A DNA stretch of 64,000 bases from CAYVRJ01 sp964453645 (GCA_964453645.1 CAYVRJ010000003.1:62001-126000); one strand, 5' to 3'; shown: positions 27,000-36,823, counted from the first letter of the stretch. Made by a program: numbers and translations. Notes: generated by a model from the letters alone, not told the origin.

Positions 27000-28022
27000 A
27001 TGAAAAAAATTATTGCACTTTTCGTAGTGTGTCTGCTCACATTGTCCTTGATGGCAGCGTGCGGAACGCCTGCCCCTGCTGAACCCGCAGCACCCGCTGC
27101 TCCCGCCGAGCCTGCGGCGCCCGCACCCGCAGCCCCTGCTGAACCCGCACCTGCTGGTGGCGGTACCGTAGGTGTCACCCTCTATGCCCGGGATCAGTTC
27201 ATTTCAAACTTGGAACAGGGTATTTTGAAGGCTGGCGAAGCGTACTCCGATTACAAAATTGACTCTCAGGAAGCAAACAACGACACCCAGAAACAAGCTG
27301 AACAAGTCAGAACCTTTAAAACCATGGGTTACAGCGCTATGATCGTCAACTTGGTTGATACCGCCACTGCCGAAACCATCATGGCTGAAGCGGGCGATAC
27401 CCCCATCATCTTCATCAACCGCCGTCCCGTAGACGAGCTGTTAAAAGCCGGAAAATATGCATATGTTGGCTCTCAGGAGACCGATGCAGGTAACATGCAG
27501 GCTGAATTCCTTGCAGGATTCTTCAAGGATAAGGCAGACAAAACTTTAAAATACGTGCTGTTCATGGGTCAGTTGGGCTTGGAAAACACCAATGCCAGAA
27601 CATCGTCCGTAAAAGAGGGCCTTGAAAAAGCTGGATTCACCCTCACAAAGGTATTCGAAGATACCGCAGAGTGGGATCGTGCAAAGGCAATGGATAAGAT
27701 GCAGACCATCATCGGCACAGGCGAGGCCTTTGACGTGGTTATCTGCAACAACGACGAAATGGCCTTAGGCGCAATCGAAGCGATGAAAGCTGCCGGTCTG
27801 GATCTCTCCAAGATTCCCGTTGTGGGTATCGATGCAACGGCCAGCGCATGCGAAGCTGTTAAGAACGGCGAGATGGCTGCAACCGTATTCCAAGATGCAA
27901 ACGGTCAGGGCGCATTGGCAATGGAATTGGCTGTAAAAGCTGCCAAGGGCGAATCTTTCGACATCTTCGGCTGGGTTCCCTTTAAGCCGGTTACCAAAGC
28001 AAACGTTGCTGATTTCATGTAA
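27000..28022 (+). CDS. Sugar ABC transporter substrate-binding lipoprotein, probably for inositol
   Basis: Extracytoplasmic binding protein of the ribose/galactose (Peripla_BP_4) type, 340 residues. A signal peptide ends in the lipobox LMAAC, so it is lipid-anchored. Residues about 23-55 are an almost pure Ala-Pro-Glu linker built of repeated PAAPAEP-like units, then the two-lobe domain (GVTLYARDQFISNLEQG, IFINRRPVDE, CNNDEMALGAIEAM, VVGIDAT). The ATPase and permease follow. Placement between iolE and iolI suggests inositol or an inosose as ligand; sequence alone does not prove it. AGGAG precedes the ATG. Confidence 0.88.
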   Translation: MKKIIALFVVCLLTLSLMAACGTPAPAEPAAPAAPAEPAAPAPAAPAEPAPAGGGTVGVTLYARDQFISNLEQGILKAGEAYSDYKIDSQEANNDTQKQAEQVRTFKTMGYSAMIVNLVDTATAETIMAEAGDTPIIFINRRPVDELLKAGKYAYVGSQETDAGNMQAEFLAGFFKDKADKTLKYVLFMGQLGLENTNARTSSVKEGLEKAGFTLTKVFEDTAEWDRAKAMDKMQTIIGTGEAFDVVICNNDEMALGAIEAMKAAGLDLSKIPVVGIDATASACEAVKNGEMAATVFQDANGQGALAMELAVKAAKGESFDIFGWVPFKPVTKANVADFM

Positions 28023-28046
28023 GAAAACTTTTCACATCTTCTAACC

Positions 28047-28090
28047 TTGAGTGCGAGCACAGAGAAACACTGTGTTCGCACTCAAAATTT
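28047..28090 (+). terminator. Strong hairpin between binding-protein and ATPase genes
   Basis: TTGAGTGCGAGCACAG (28047-28062) pairs with CTGTGTTCGCACTCAA (28070-28085) with one wobble, followed by an AATTT tract. Such a stem after a binding-protein gene usually protects or partly ends its message, giving excess binding protein over the membrane components. Confidence 0.7.
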
Positions 28091-28131
28091 AATTCGCTGT
28101 TGTAAAAATACATAATGGAGGTGAAAGCGTT

Positions 28132-29628
28132 TTGAGTGAATATATACTTGAAATGTTGCATGTTTCCAAGGAATTTCCGGGTGTGAAAGCCCTTCGGGAC
28201 GTTTCATTCAAATTGCGCCCCGGCACTGTCCATGCGCTCATGGGGGAAAACGGTGCAGGCAAATCCACGCTGATGAAGTGTTTGCTGGGACTGTACCAAA
28301 TGAACGAGGGGAGAATCATACTACGGGGAGAAGAGACTAAAATACCCAATACGCTCACGGCTCTTAGCAAAGGCATTTCCATGATCCATCAGGAGTTGAG
28401 CCCTGTTTCCGAACGTTCGGTTGCGGAAAACATCTGGCTGGGCAGACAACCAAAAAAGTTTGGCTTTATGGTCGATCACAAAAAAATGTATGACATGACC
28501 GATCAATTGTTAAAACAACTGGAGATACCCATCGACCCAAAACAAAAGATGGGGGATCTATCCGTTGCAAAGATGCAATTGGTAGAGATTGCAAAGGCAG
28601 TCTCCTACAATGCCGACATTGTTATTATGGATGAACCAACCTCGGCTCTCACCACCAGGGAAGTCGAGCATTTGTTTAGAATAATAAACGATCTCAAGAG
28701 CAAAGGTGTTGCAATTATATACATTTCTCACAAGATGGACGAAATCTTTGCCATTTCCGATGAAATCACAGTGTTCAGAGACGGTGCCTTAATCGGCACG
28801 GACATCGCTTCCAATTTAAACATTAATAAACTGATCAACATGATGGTGGGCAGAGATTTGGACGAAATGTTCCCAAAAATCGAATGTCCTATTGGAGATG
28901 TTGTCATGGAAGTGCAGAACCTTTCCTGCGGCAAGTACTTTAACGATGTATCCTTTAAGCTGCACAAGGGAGAAATTCTGGGTCTGGCGGGACTGGTGGG
29001 CGCCGGGCGCACAGAGCTTGTGGAAACTATTTTCGGAATGCGCAAAAAGACAGCGGGAAACATTGCAATTAACGGCAAGGGCGTGGAGATTACCTGCCCG
29101 GCCGATGCACAAAAGCACGGCCTTGCGCTGCTCACAGAAGACCGAAGGCGCACGGGTATCATTCCCGTGCTCAGCGTGCGGGACAACGTGGCCATTGCAA
29201 ATATGCAGAAATATGTAACCAAAGCCAGGCTGATCAACCATAAAAGTATTGAAAAAGATACCGACGAATACGTCGCCAAGTTGTCCATTAAAACGGCAAG
29301 CAACGATGTGCGCATACAGGACTTGTCGGGGGGAAATCAGCAAAAGGTGCTGGTGGCTCGGTGGCTACTCACCAACCCCGATATCTTAATGGTAGACGAA
29401 CCCACCCGCGGCATCGACGTTGGTGCCAAGGCGGAGATCCACTCCCTCATCACGCAACTGGCGGCAGAGGGAAAGGCGATCATTATGGTGTCTTCCGAAA
29501 TGCCCGAGGTACTGGGCATGAGTGACAGAGTGCTCATCATGCACGAGGGCAGGATGACGGGTATTGTGGAGCGAAGCGAAGCAACCCAGGAGCTGGTCAT
29601 GAAATACGCAACCAACACACTGAATTAG
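28132..29628 (+). CDS. Sugar ABC transporter ATPase, two nucleotide-binding domains
   Basis: CUT2-type ATPase like MglA/RbsA, 498 residues, two fused ABC domains. Domain 1: Walker [10 protein letters not shown], and Walker [12 protein letters not shown]; its signature is degenerate (LSVAKMQL). Domain 2: degenerate Walker [10 protein letters not shown], but a proper signature LSGGNQQK and Walker [12 protein letters not shown]. This split is normal for the subfamily. Start TTG with GGAGGTG upstream. Powers the sugar/inositol import complex with the flanking genes; cytoplasmic face of the membrane. Confidence 0.9.
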   Translation: MSEYILEMLHVSKEFPGVKALRDVSFKLRPGTVHALMGENGAGKSTLMKCLLGLYQMNEGRIILRGEETKIPNTLTALSKGISMIHQELSPVSERSVAENIWLGRQPKKFGFMVDHKKMYDMTDQLLKQLEIPIDPKQKMGDLSVAKMQLVEIAKAVSYNADIVIMDEPTSALTTREVEHLFRIINDLKSKGVAIIYISHKMDEIFAISDEITVFRDGALIGTDIASNLNINKLINMMVGRDLDEMFPKIECPIGDVVMEVQNLSCGKYFNDVSFKLHKGEILGLAGLVGAGRTELVETIFGMRKKTAGNIAINGKGVEITCPADAQKHGLALLTEDRRRTGIIPVLSVRDNVAIANMQKYVTKARLINHKSIEKDTDEYVAKLSIKTASNDVRIQDLSGGNQQKVLVARWLLTNPDILMVDEPTRGIDVGAKAEIHSLITQLAAEGKAIIMVSSEMPEVLGMSDRVLIMHEGRMTGIVERSEATQELVMKYATNTLN

Positions 29629-29639
29629 GAGGTAATAAC

Positions 29640-30632
29640 ATGAATAAAATAGAGCACAAAATGACGTTTAGTGCCTTGATGAGTAAGTATTCAATTTTTG
29701 TTATTCTCATCGCACTGGTGATTATCTTGGGGATTGCATCTCCGGTATTCCTCACCTTCGACAACATCATCAACATCCTAACGGCCGAGGCGGGCAGAGG
29801 GCTTTTAGCCTTGGGCGTTGCGTTTTGCATCATCGCCAAGGGTATCGACTTGTCCTTGGGTTCTGTTGTGGCAGTGGCATCGGTTTTTTCGGCCAGCTTA
29901 ATCCAAAAGGTGACTTACTCACCCCTCATTATTCCGGGATTAGTGGAACTGCCCGTGTTTGTTCCCATTCTTGTGGGTATCGTTGTGGGTACACTCTTTG
30001 GCGTATTAAACGGTACGCTCATCGCGTATACCAAAATTCCTCCCTTCATCGCCACGCTGGGTTCCATGGTTATCGCCCGTGGCCTTGCCCAACTCTATAC
30101 CAACGCGTATCCCGTTCCCATGCTTAGGGACGATTATAAAATCATCGGTCAGGGAAGTATTGGCCCTGTGCCTAATATTGTGGTTGTGTTTATAGTCTTT
30201 GCGTTCATCGCATGGATGCTGCTCAAAAACACCCGGTTTGGCAAGAACATCTATGCCATCGGGGGCAACGAACAAGCCGCAAGGGTTGCCGGGGTGAAGG
30301 TGGAAAAAAATCTGGTGATGATATACACCTGGTCTGCCCTAACAGCATCGGTAGCAGGTATTATGATCACAGCTCGGGCAGCATCGGGGATTGCATCCCT
30401 GGGCACCGGTTATGAGCTGGATGCCATTGCAGCGGCAACGGTGGGTGGCGTGTCCCACTCGGGGGGCATCGGCAGCATCACTGGGGTGCTGGCAGGTATT
30501 CTCATTTTAGGCGTTATCAACAATGGACTGCTGATATTAAAGGTTTCTCCCTATTTACAGCAGATTATCAAGGGAATCATCATCGTTGTTGCGGTTATAT
30601 ACGACATGAGAAAAATCTCTAAAAAATCCTAA
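29640..30632 (+). CDS. Sugar ABC transporter permease, RbsC/MglC family
   Basis: Membrane channel subunit, 330 residues with about 8-10 hydrophobic segments. Family segments are GIDLSLGSVVAVASV near residue 65, and GGNEQAARVAGVKV (cytoplasmic coupling loop) near 207, followed by GVSHSGGIGSITGVLAG. GGAGG precedes the ATG. Works with the ATPase and binding lipoprotein; single permease gene, so a homodimer is expected as in this family. Confidence 0.9.
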   Translation: MNKIEHKMTFSALMSKYSIFVILIALVIILGIASPVFLTFDNIINILTAEAGRGLLALGVAFCIIAKGIDLSLGSVVAVASVFSASLIQKVTYSPLIIPGLVELPVFVPILVGIVVGTLFGVLNGTLIAYTKIPPFIATLGSMVIARGLAQLYTNAYPVPMLRDDYKIIGQGSIGPVPNIVVVFIVFAFIAWMLLKNTRFGKNIYAIGGNEQAARVAGVKVEKNLVMIYTWSALTASVAGIMITARAASGIASLGTGYELDAIAAATVGGVSHSGGIGSITGVLAGILILGVINNGLLILKVSPYLQQIIKGIIIVVAVIYDMRKISKKS

Positions 30633-30644
30633 AAGGAGAAGGTT

Positions 30645-31481
30645 ATGAAAATTTGCTTCAATCAAGCCACTACCATGAAAAACTCAACGCTGGCAAAAGA
30701 CTTGGAGTTATGCGAGAAACACGGCTATGACTTCATTGAAATTCGCATTGACAAGTTGCGTGACTATCTAAAGAGCAACAGCGTGGACGACTTAGTTGAG
30801 TTTTTCAACAAAAGCAATATAAAACCCTATGCCTTTAATGCCTTGGAGTTTATTAACTTTCGCACCGAAGCCGAGTTTGCTGAACTCATCGACACCTTAA
30901 AATTTATTGGGGAAGTGGGGGAGAAGATCAACTGCAAAAAGGTGGTGGTTGTGCCCACCTTTGACGTGTGCCACTACACCGTTCCCCAGATTCAGGCCGA
31001 ATGTGTGGATAAAATCAACCAGTTATATGAAGTGGCAAAACCCTTTGGCATGAAACTTGCCTTTGAGTTTGTTGGATACCCAAATTGCTCGGTAAACACC
31101 TTCGGGCAGGCCTACGATATCGTGAAAGCTGTGGATAAAGCCGATGTGGGTATTGTGCTGGATTGTTTCCACTTCTACTCCATGCGCTCCAATATTGAGG
31201 ACTTAAAGGCTTGTGATCCCAAAAAGATATTTATTTTTCATATGGACGATTCGGAAGATTTGGTCATCGGCGCTGCCCGGGACAACAACCGATTGATGCC
31301 CGGGGAAGGGGCGATAGACCTCAACTCAATTTTGTCCACCTTAAAGTCCATCGGATACGATGAAATGACATCCATTGAGCTGTTCCGCCCCGAATACTGG
31401 GATTGGGATATCGAGAAAACCATTGAAGTTGGAAAGGAAAAGACCATTGAGGTGATTTCAAAACACTTTTCAGTGGGTTGA
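30645..31481 (+). CDS. iolI: 2-Keto-myo-inositol isomerase
   Basis: Interconverts scyllo-inosose (2-keto-myo-inositol) and 1-keto-D-chiro-inositol, feeding D-chiro-inositol into the pathway. 278-residue TIM barrel. It matches the Bacillus IolI pattern from memory throughout: CFNQATTMKNSTLAKDLEL at the N-terminus, LAFEFVGYPNCSVNTFGQAY, VLDCFHFYSM, IFHMDDSED, and SIELFRPEYW. The metal-site Glu, Asp, His and Glu fall in these segments. AAGGAG precedes the ATG. Followed four bases later by a second inositol dehydrogenase. Confidence 0.92.
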   Translation: MKICFNQATTMKNSTLAKDLELCEKHGYDFIEIRIDKLRDYLKSNSVDDLVEFFNKSNIKPYAFNALEFINFRTEAEFAELIDTLKFIGEVGEKINCKKVVVVPTFDVCHYTVPQIQAECVDKINQLYEVAKPFGMKLAFEFVGYPNCSVNTFGQAYDIVKAVDKADVGIVLDCFHFYSMRSNIEDLKACDPKKIFIFHMDDSEDLVIGAARDNNRLMPGEGAIDLNSILSTLKSIGYDEMTSIELFRPEYWDWDIEKTIEVGKEKTIEVISKHFSVG

Positions 31482-31485
31482 GTTT

Positions 31486-32505
31486 ATGAAAGAAATAAAA
31501 ATTGGAATTGTCGGCTTGGGTCGGCTGGGTAAGATTCACGCAACAAATATTGCATTAAAAATTCCCGGGGTCAAGTTGACGGCAGCGTGTAGCTTGGTGG
31601 GGCAGGAGTTGGAGTTTGCCCGGCAAGAGCTTAAGGTACACGATCTCTACACGGATTATTCCGAAATGATCAAACATGCACACATCGATGCCGTTGCCAT
31701 CGTCTCCACCAGCGACCAGCACTGCGAACACATTCAGTTGGCCCTCCAAGCGGATAAACACGTGTTTTGTGAAAAACCCTTGGGCATCTCGGCAGACGAG
31801 TGTTTGGCAGTACTAAAAGCGGTGGATTTATCTGACAAAGTGTTTATGCTTGGGTTTATGCGCAGGTTCGATCCGTCGTACGCCTATGCAAAGGAAAAAA
31901 TCCTAAGCGGTGCCATTGGAGAGCCGTATATGATGAAAGCAGCCTCCATTGACCCAGATGCACAGGTGGCGGGGTGTTTGCAATTTGTGGGCAAGGGTTC
32001 GGGCGGACTCTTTGTGGATATGGGCATACACGATATCGACCTCATGCGGTGGTTTTTAAACGAAGACCCGGAAGAAGTGTATGCCATCGGCGGGAGTTAT
32101 AAATATAAGGAGTTTGAGACCGCTGGCGATGCCGAAGCGGGCATTGCGACCTATGCGTTTGCATCGGGAAAGATGGCAACCATTCACGCAGGGCGGTGTG
32201 CCTTGCACGGATATCACATTGAAACCGAGATCATCGGCACCGAGGGTTCCATTCGGGTTTCCCCTGTGCCCCAAAAGAACTTGGCAGTGATGTACAATGC
32301 AGCAGGGGCAGTGGTGGAGTGTGTGGGCAGTTTCCCCGAACGATTCGAAAGTGCGTATCTGTTGGAAGTGCAGGAGTTTGTGGATTGTGTCCGGCTGGGG
32401 AAAAAACCATCGGTCACGGCAGAGGATGGTATCAAAACAGTGCAAATCGCCAGTGCCACGGCGAAAGCTTTTTTACAAAAAAATGTTGTAAAAATCCAAT
32501 ACTAA
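31486..32505 (+). CDS. Gfo/Idh/MocA-family inositol dehydrogenase (second copy)
   Basis: NAD(P)-dependent dehydrogenase, 339 residues, paralogous to the iolG of this window. Rossmann motif GLGRLGKIHATNI, CEKPLG near residue 95, GFMRRFDPSYAYA, and catalytic DMGIHDIDLMRW. Given iolI next door, it may oxidise D-chiro- or scyllo-inositol rather than myo-inositol, which is inference. Last gene of the ABC transporter-iolI operon, ended by a terminator hairpin. Confidence 0.87.
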   Translation: MKEIKIGIVGLGRLGKIHATNIALKIPGVKLTAACSLVGQELEFARQELKVHDLYTDYSEMIKHAHIDAVAIVSTSDQHCEHIQLALQADKHVFCEKPLGISADECLAVLKAVDLSDKVFMLGFMRRFDPSYAYAKEKILSGAIGEPYMMKAASIDPDAQVAGCLQFVGKGSGGLFVDMGIHDIDLMRWFLNEDPEEVYAIGGSYKYKEFETAGDAEAGIATYAFASGKMATIHAGRCALHGYHIETEIIGTEGSIRVSPVPQKNLAVMYNAAGAVVECVGSFPERFESAYLLEVQEFVDCVRLGKKPSVTAEDGIKTVQIASATAKAFLQKNVVKIQY

Positions 32506-32536
32506 ACCATACAACAGCAAAATACTGAACAAGAAA

Positions 32537-32576
32537 TACATAGTGAAAAACACGAGTTTGCCACTATGTATTTTTG
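32537..32576 (+). terminator. Terminator of the inositol transport operon
   Basis: TACATAGTG (32537-32545) pairs with CACTATGTA (32562-32570), followed by TTTTT. The convergent histidine kinase gene ends four bases later. Confidence 0.75.
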
Positions 32577-32579
32577 TAT

Positions 32580-34517
32580 TTATTGAACTTTCTTGTCCTG
32601 TAATTGCCTGTCTGGTTCAAATGGCCAAGAGAGGCCCACAGCAAATTTATTGTTTTTTGTGAGAATATCCAGCGTACCCCCGTAACGATCAATAATTTTA
32701 CGCACGGACATGAGCCCGATACCAACCCGGGGTGTTGCAGATTTTAAAGATAAAAATTCTTCGTTTTTTTTGTGAATGATTCCATCAAATGTGTTTTCAA
32801 TCAGTAGAAACAGGGAGTTTCCATCCGTTCTGCCCGTCAAGGCAATTGCCTTTTCGCCGCCAGGCTGGCGATTGCAGGCTTCAATGGCATTCTCCAACAG
32901 GTTGCCGGCCACTGTGCACAGCTCAATGTCATTCAACGGCAGGTTGGGCAGGGACAACCGAATCCGAATATCAATCCCCGCATTTTTGGCAACGCTGAAA
33001 TAATAACGAATCAGCGCATCCAGTCCAGGGTTTTCACAAAAAGAAACGGCAGCACCCGCACTGATGAACGCCTCGTCGGCATGGTGTACATATTGAAGGA
33101 TCTGCTCCTGCCCGGTTTTTTCCGCCATACTGCTAATGGTGCGAAGGTGTTGGCGAAAATCGTGGGTTTGGCGGTTTATCTCTTCGGCCTGCTGCATCAT
33201 TTGGCGGGAATACTCCATCTGCATGTTTAGCTGCCGTGTGATTTGCCTGTGTTCTTCGGCTAAGGCGAAACTTAAGCCGTATCCGCGTACGATGTCCCGC
33301 CATAGGAGATAACCGATGGCAAAGATAAAAATAAAACTTGCCGTCTCGGTAAACCAACCGCCTATCACCGGCTCATAGAGGGGCAAGAATCTGTCCCATG
33401 TGAAGGCCACGGCGTAAATCACAGCCGCGTAAAAGAGGGGCAGGGTTTCTTGGTCAAAGCGCCCTATGGCCTGGACAGACACAATAATGAGATACACCCC
33501 CACAAGGAGTTTAAACACAAATGCCCCATGGGACACAAAATCCATCACCGGCACAGTGAGGTGTTCGGAGAGTAATGCGTATGTGAACATAAACAAACAA
33601 AATATAAAAGCTGCTGAACTGCTGATTAGGCGCAGGGGCTTGCTCACTTTACACAGGCGGTTGTGAAGAAAGATCACCAGCCCGGAGACGGCATAGTAAC
33701 AAAAAATTTCAAGGGCATACCATGGAAATATGGGCAGTGCAAATGCCCCATGAAGGATGGGGTAAGCACTAAAACTGCAAGTAAACAGGCAGAGCAGGGC
33801 AAACAGCAGCGCATTGCTGTGCCTTCGTTTCAGCCCCAGATAAAATGCAAGCATTCCTGCCATGAAGGCTGCCGTTGCCGCAATTAAGCGAACGCCCAGC
33901 CGAGTATCTCTTGCCATGGCAACTGCCTGGGGTTTGCCGAAGGCGGGCGGATAATTCAGCCCGCTGTATAAATGGCTAAAGTCGCTCACCGCTAAAATGA
34001 GGGTTGTTTTGCCGGATGCCTCAAAGGTGACAACGGTATTTTTTGTGGCCGATTGATATGTGCTGGGATTGGGGTTACCCAGCCCATAGAGTTGATTTTT
34101 GTTCACATACAGCCTGTATGCCGAGAAAATTTCGGGCAGTTCCAGCGCATAGGTGTTCACTACTTGGGGTAATTCCAAGTGTAAAACGTATGTGGCGCAA
34201 CCGTGGGGATTTTTGCCCCCAAAATCAAAGCGGGTTCGCTCCCCAATCATGGTGTATATCATGTATCGCTGGGGGTCTTTTTCCTCAAAATCTTCGGGTG
34301 ATAAAAGCACATTTGGGTACAGCGCCCACCCACGGGTTAAAAAGCGAAGGGGGGCGGTATCTACATCCCTTTGGGAGAGCACCAGCAGACCCAATGCGGG
34401 TTGGGTTTCTTTGCGGGTATATTTGTTGTCAAACAGATAGAGGGCGCAGCACAGCAAAGAAGATACGATGACGGCCAGTATAAACGCAACGGTTCGCTTG
34501 AAGGTGAAAAACTTCAT
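32580..34517 (-). CDS. 7TM sensor histidine kinase of the LytTR-partner type
   Basis: A 645-residue sensor kinase. An N-terminal TM is followed by an extracytoplasmic region (about 30-205), seven hydrophobic segments (about 210-415), a short coiled coil (HRQITRQLNMQMEYSRQMMQQ), the phospho-accepting motif RQTHDFRQHLRT, and a C-terminal GHKL ATPase with N-box NLLENAIEAC and G-box VGIGLMSVRKI. This is the HPK10/AgrC-like kinase class that partners LytTR regulators. The start overlaps the stop of the secreted-protein gene (ATGA). Third gene of a regulator, secreted protein, kinase operon. Confidence 0.85.
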   Translation of the reverse strand: MKFFTFKRTVAFILAVIVSSLLCCALYLFDNKYTRKETQPALGLLVLSQRDVDTAPLRFLTRGWALYPNVLLSPEDFEEKDPQRYMIYTMIGERTRFDFGGKNPHGCATYVLHLELPQVVNTYALELPEIFSAYRLYVNKNQLYGLGNPNPSTYQSATKNTVVTFEASGKTTLILAVSDFSHLYSGLNYPPAFGKPQAVAMARDTRLGVRLIAATAAFMAGMLAFYLGLKRRHSNALLFALLCLFTCSFSAYPILHGAFALPIFPWYALEIFCYYAVSGLVIFLHNRLCKVSKPLRLISSSAAFIFCLFMFTYALLSEHLTVPVMDFVSHGAFVFKLLVGVYLIIVSVQAIGRFDQETLPLFYAAVIYAVAFTWDRFLPLYEPVIGGWFTETASFIFIFAIGYLLWRDIVRGYGLSFALAEEHRQITRQLNMQMEYSRQMMQQAEEINRQTHDFRQHLRTISSMAEKTGQEQILQYVHHADEAFISAGAAVSFCENPGLDALIRYYFSVAKNAGIDIRIRLSLPNLPLNDIELCTVAGNLLENAIEACNRQPGGEKAIALTGRTDGNSLFLLIENTFDGIIHKKNEEFLSLKSATPRVGIGLMSVRKIIDRYGGTLDILTKNNKFAVGLSWPFEPDRQLQDKKVQ

Positions 34518-35965
34518 CTCCGCACCCGTTTCCTATAGAACCAAATAGTCAAACCGGCCAGAATACCCCCGCTGATGGAGAGCACAATAACCCATCCGGC
34601 ACCATTGTTTGCTGCCGAAGATTGTGCTGCCAAGGGGACAACCCGTTCGTCAATGAAAAACCGACCGGTTGTGTTGAGGTAAAAGGAGCAGATACCCTGT
34701 GTTCCATCGTAATTGACGGGATACATATGCCCCTCCTCGTCCAGGATAGTCAGTTCGCTGTGGGCGTGCTGGGCTACAAAGGGCAGCATAATGTGGGTGC
34801 TGGCAAGGGAGGGGACGGATTGTCCGTTGATTTGGAAATCAAAATAAAATGTGGTATCGTTCAACCGCTCGATGATCACTGTGATCTGGTCGTTGTCAAG
34901 AATGTTTAAATTGGACAGGGTTTCCTTTGGCAGGGTAACGGTTATTCCCTGTTTGGAAAACCGTGCAGTGCCGCTGTTTTCCAGCATCAGTTTTAATCGT
35001 GTGCCCGAGATGATATCTTTAGTCTCCCCGAAAAACTCCTGAAACGTTTCCTCGGGTTGATCTGCCTCCTGTGCAGGTGCAAAAACAGCAAGGTCTTCGG
35101 TGTTCTCCGAATCATTGGGTTTTGCCTTTGGTTTGGGTTTTGTTTCCTCAACAAGGGTTTCAGCCAACGGGCTTTCGGGGGGTGGCTGGTAATAGTCGGG
35201 CGGTGGATTCACTTCACCGTCTCCGCCGTCCCGGTCTCCGCCCCGATCTGCATATTCAACTTTGCTCCCATCGTCCACTACGCCAATGATATTGGATACA
35301 ATTTCTCCGCTTTTCAGGCGAAAATAGTAGTAATGATTCAAAATGAGTTTATTTCTTTGTATGCTATAAAAATATTGTCGTAAAGTAGCCCAATCCTCTT
35401 TATATATACTCCATGTGGCATCTTGAAGCTCCTGATCAGACAGTGGGTTTTCACTGGATGTGTAGAGTAATTCTGCGTCACGATCCTCATACAACCATTC
35501 CAAATGAATTCTGTTGCTAAAAACTGAGGATATCCAGATTTCAAACACAGCGGGATCGCTCACCCGGACTGGGATTTTTAAAGTGCAAAGCGCATCTGAA
35601 ATAGAGTACGTTTCGTTGAACTCCTCCGCTAATTTCAGCTTGGCTGTAACCGTGTAGTTGCCAACAGTATCGATCTTGATTTGGGAATAATTTAGAGTAT
35701 CCAAAATGAGGTCTGCCTCATCAAAGTCATCACTAAAACAGACTATACGATTATTAAAACGGCTTTCCCACACGGATACAACTGCATCAAGTGCAACTAA
35801 ATCGTTCACAGCCAACATCTCGCCGCCGGTTAAGTAATCCATATTAAAAATCAAGGTTATTTCTTTTTTCTCAATGGGCATTTCACCTTCCGCTAATACA
35901 ACTTGTTCGCTGCCAAAGCAGAACAGCAAAGCCAACAGGGTACACAAGCACTTCTTTGTGTTCAT
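34514..35965 (-). CDS. Membrane-anchored secreted protein, accessory to the two-component system
   Basis: 483 residues; I do not recognise a family. Visible parts: a signal peptide (about 1-25), an extracellular beta-rich region (about 30-240), a proline- and acidic-rich linker (about 240-300, with PPPDYYQPPPESP), a second beta-rich domain (about 315-440), and a C-terminal TM (GWVIVLSISGGILAG...) ending in a basic KRVRR tail, so the bulk is outside the cell. Its start and stop both overlap the regulator and kinase genes by four bases, so its product is made in step with them. Inferred role: an extracellular ligand- or surface-sensing subunit. GGAGGGG precedes the ATG. Confidence 0.6.
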   Translation of the reverse strand: MNTKKCLCTLLALLFCFGSEQVVLAEGEMPIEKKEITLIFNMDYLTGGEMLAVNDLVALDAVVSVWESRFNNRIVCFSDDFDEADLILDTLNYSQIKIDTVGNYTVTAKLKLAEEFNETYSISDALCTLKIPVRVSDPAVFEIWISSVFSNRIHLEWLYEDRDAELLYTSSENPLSDQELQDATWSIYKEDWATLRQYFYSIQRNKLILNHYYYFRLKSGEIVSNIIGVVDDGSKVEYADRGGDRDGGDGEVNPPPDYYQPPPESPLAETLVEETKPKPKAKPNDSENTEDLAVFAPAQEADQPEETFQEFFGETKDIISGTRLKLMLENSGTARFSKQGITVTLPKETLSNLNILDNDQITVIIERLNDTTFYFDFQINGQSVPSLASTHIMLPFVAQHAHSELTILDEEGHMYPVNYDGTQGICSFYLNTTGRFFIDERVVPLAAQSSAANNGAGWVIVLSISGGILAGLTIWFYRKRVRR

Positions 35966-36684
35966 TTGAGCCCCTCCATTTCACGAAACACATACTTGCG
36001 GTATGCTTCTACTGCCACTTTCTTTCCCCGAATATTGATGGGCAGGCGGTGCCCAGTGGTTAAAACAAAGGCGTCCTCCTCCTGCCTGTGGATGTGCTGC
36101 ATGTTCACGATAAGTCCCCGGATGCAATTGAGAAACCGTCTGTCCGTTTGAAGGGGTTTGATGACTTCACTAAACGCTGCGCTAACGGCAATGTCCCGGT
36201 TTAACAGCTCGATGTGTGTGCGCCGTTCCCGGTATTCGATGAAGAGAATTTTGTCCGTGTTAATCTCCATAGGGATGCCATCCACAAGCACCGTTAAGAT
36301 GGGCACATCGTATTTTGGAAGGACTTCGCAAAATTTCATGGCCTGTATAAATTCGGCTGGGTCGATGGGTTTTAGCAGGTAATGTACTGCCCGAACGGCA
36401 TAACCCTTTTGTGAGTAATCCCTTGAAGTGGTTAAAAAGATGATCTTGCAATTTTTATCTACATGATAAAGGTCTTTTGCAGCATCCATGCCATTTTGCT
36501 GCTTTAAGAAAATATCCATAAATACGATTTTAAAGTATCCCGTAACGAGCGTTTTTAAAAAGGTTTCCGCACAATCAAATTCATATAGATCAAAAGGGAT
36601 ATTTTTGCCCTTCATAAACTCCTTGATTTTGCTTGAAAGAATGTCTCGGTCAGCCTTTAGATCGTCTACAATGGCAATGTTCAT
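35962..36684 (-). CDS. LytTR-family response regulator
   Basis: A 240-residue regulator. The receiver domain has acidic pocket residues in IVDDLKAD and the phosphorylated Asp in IVFMDIFLKQQNG, with the switch Thr in IIFLTTS and Lys in LLKPID. The C-terminal LytTR DNA-binding domain follows (RRFLNCIRGLIVNMQHI). Such regulators bind pairs of direct repeats about two helical turns apart; a fitting pair lies at 36742-36774 upstream of the divergent operon. First gene of the operon with the secreted protein and kinase. Confidence 0.9.
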   Translation of the reverse strand: MNIAIVDDLKADRDILSSKIKEFMKGKNIPFDLYEFDCAETFLKTLVTGYFKIVFMDIFLKQQNGMDAAKDLYHVDKNCKIIFLTTSRDYSQKGYAVRAVHYLLKPIDPAEFIQAMKFCEVLPKYDVPILTVLVDGIPMEINTDKILFIEYRERRTHIELLNRDIAVSAAFSEVIKPLQTDRRFLNCIRGLIVNMQHIHRQEEDAFVLTTGHRLPINIRGKKVAVEAYRKYVFREMEGLK

Positions 36685-36741
36685 AGATACATCCCGTTTA
36701 TTTTATATGGTATCACAATCATTGGTTGGAGTAAATAGAGT

Positions 36742-36774
36742 TTGCGGCTTAAACAACAAAATTGCGGTTCAAAC
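36742..36774 (+). promoter_or_regulatory. Direct repeats, probable LytTR regulator binding sites
   Basis: TTGCGGCTTAAAC at 36742-36754 and TTGCGGTTCAAAC at 36762-36774: 11 of 13 bases identical, 20 bases apart start to start, about two helical turns. They end 20 bases before a consensus -35, the usual place for an activator of this class. Confidence 0.6.
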
Positions 36775-36794
36775 GAGAACGATTGATTTGGCTC

Positions 36795-36823
36795 TTGACA
36801 ATGCTGTATGATCGTACTAATCA
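36795..36823 (+). promoter_or_regulatory. Promoter of the divergent target operon
   Basis: Perfect TTGACA at 36795-36800 with a poor -10 (TAATCA at 17 bases). A weak -10 with an upstream repeat pair fits an activator-dependent promoter. Confidence 0.55.

Noticed and set aside
27060..27170. Possible CRISPR-like or tandem repeat
   Set aside because: The repetition is codon-level Ala-Pro-Glu coding within a lipoprotein linker, with no spacers.
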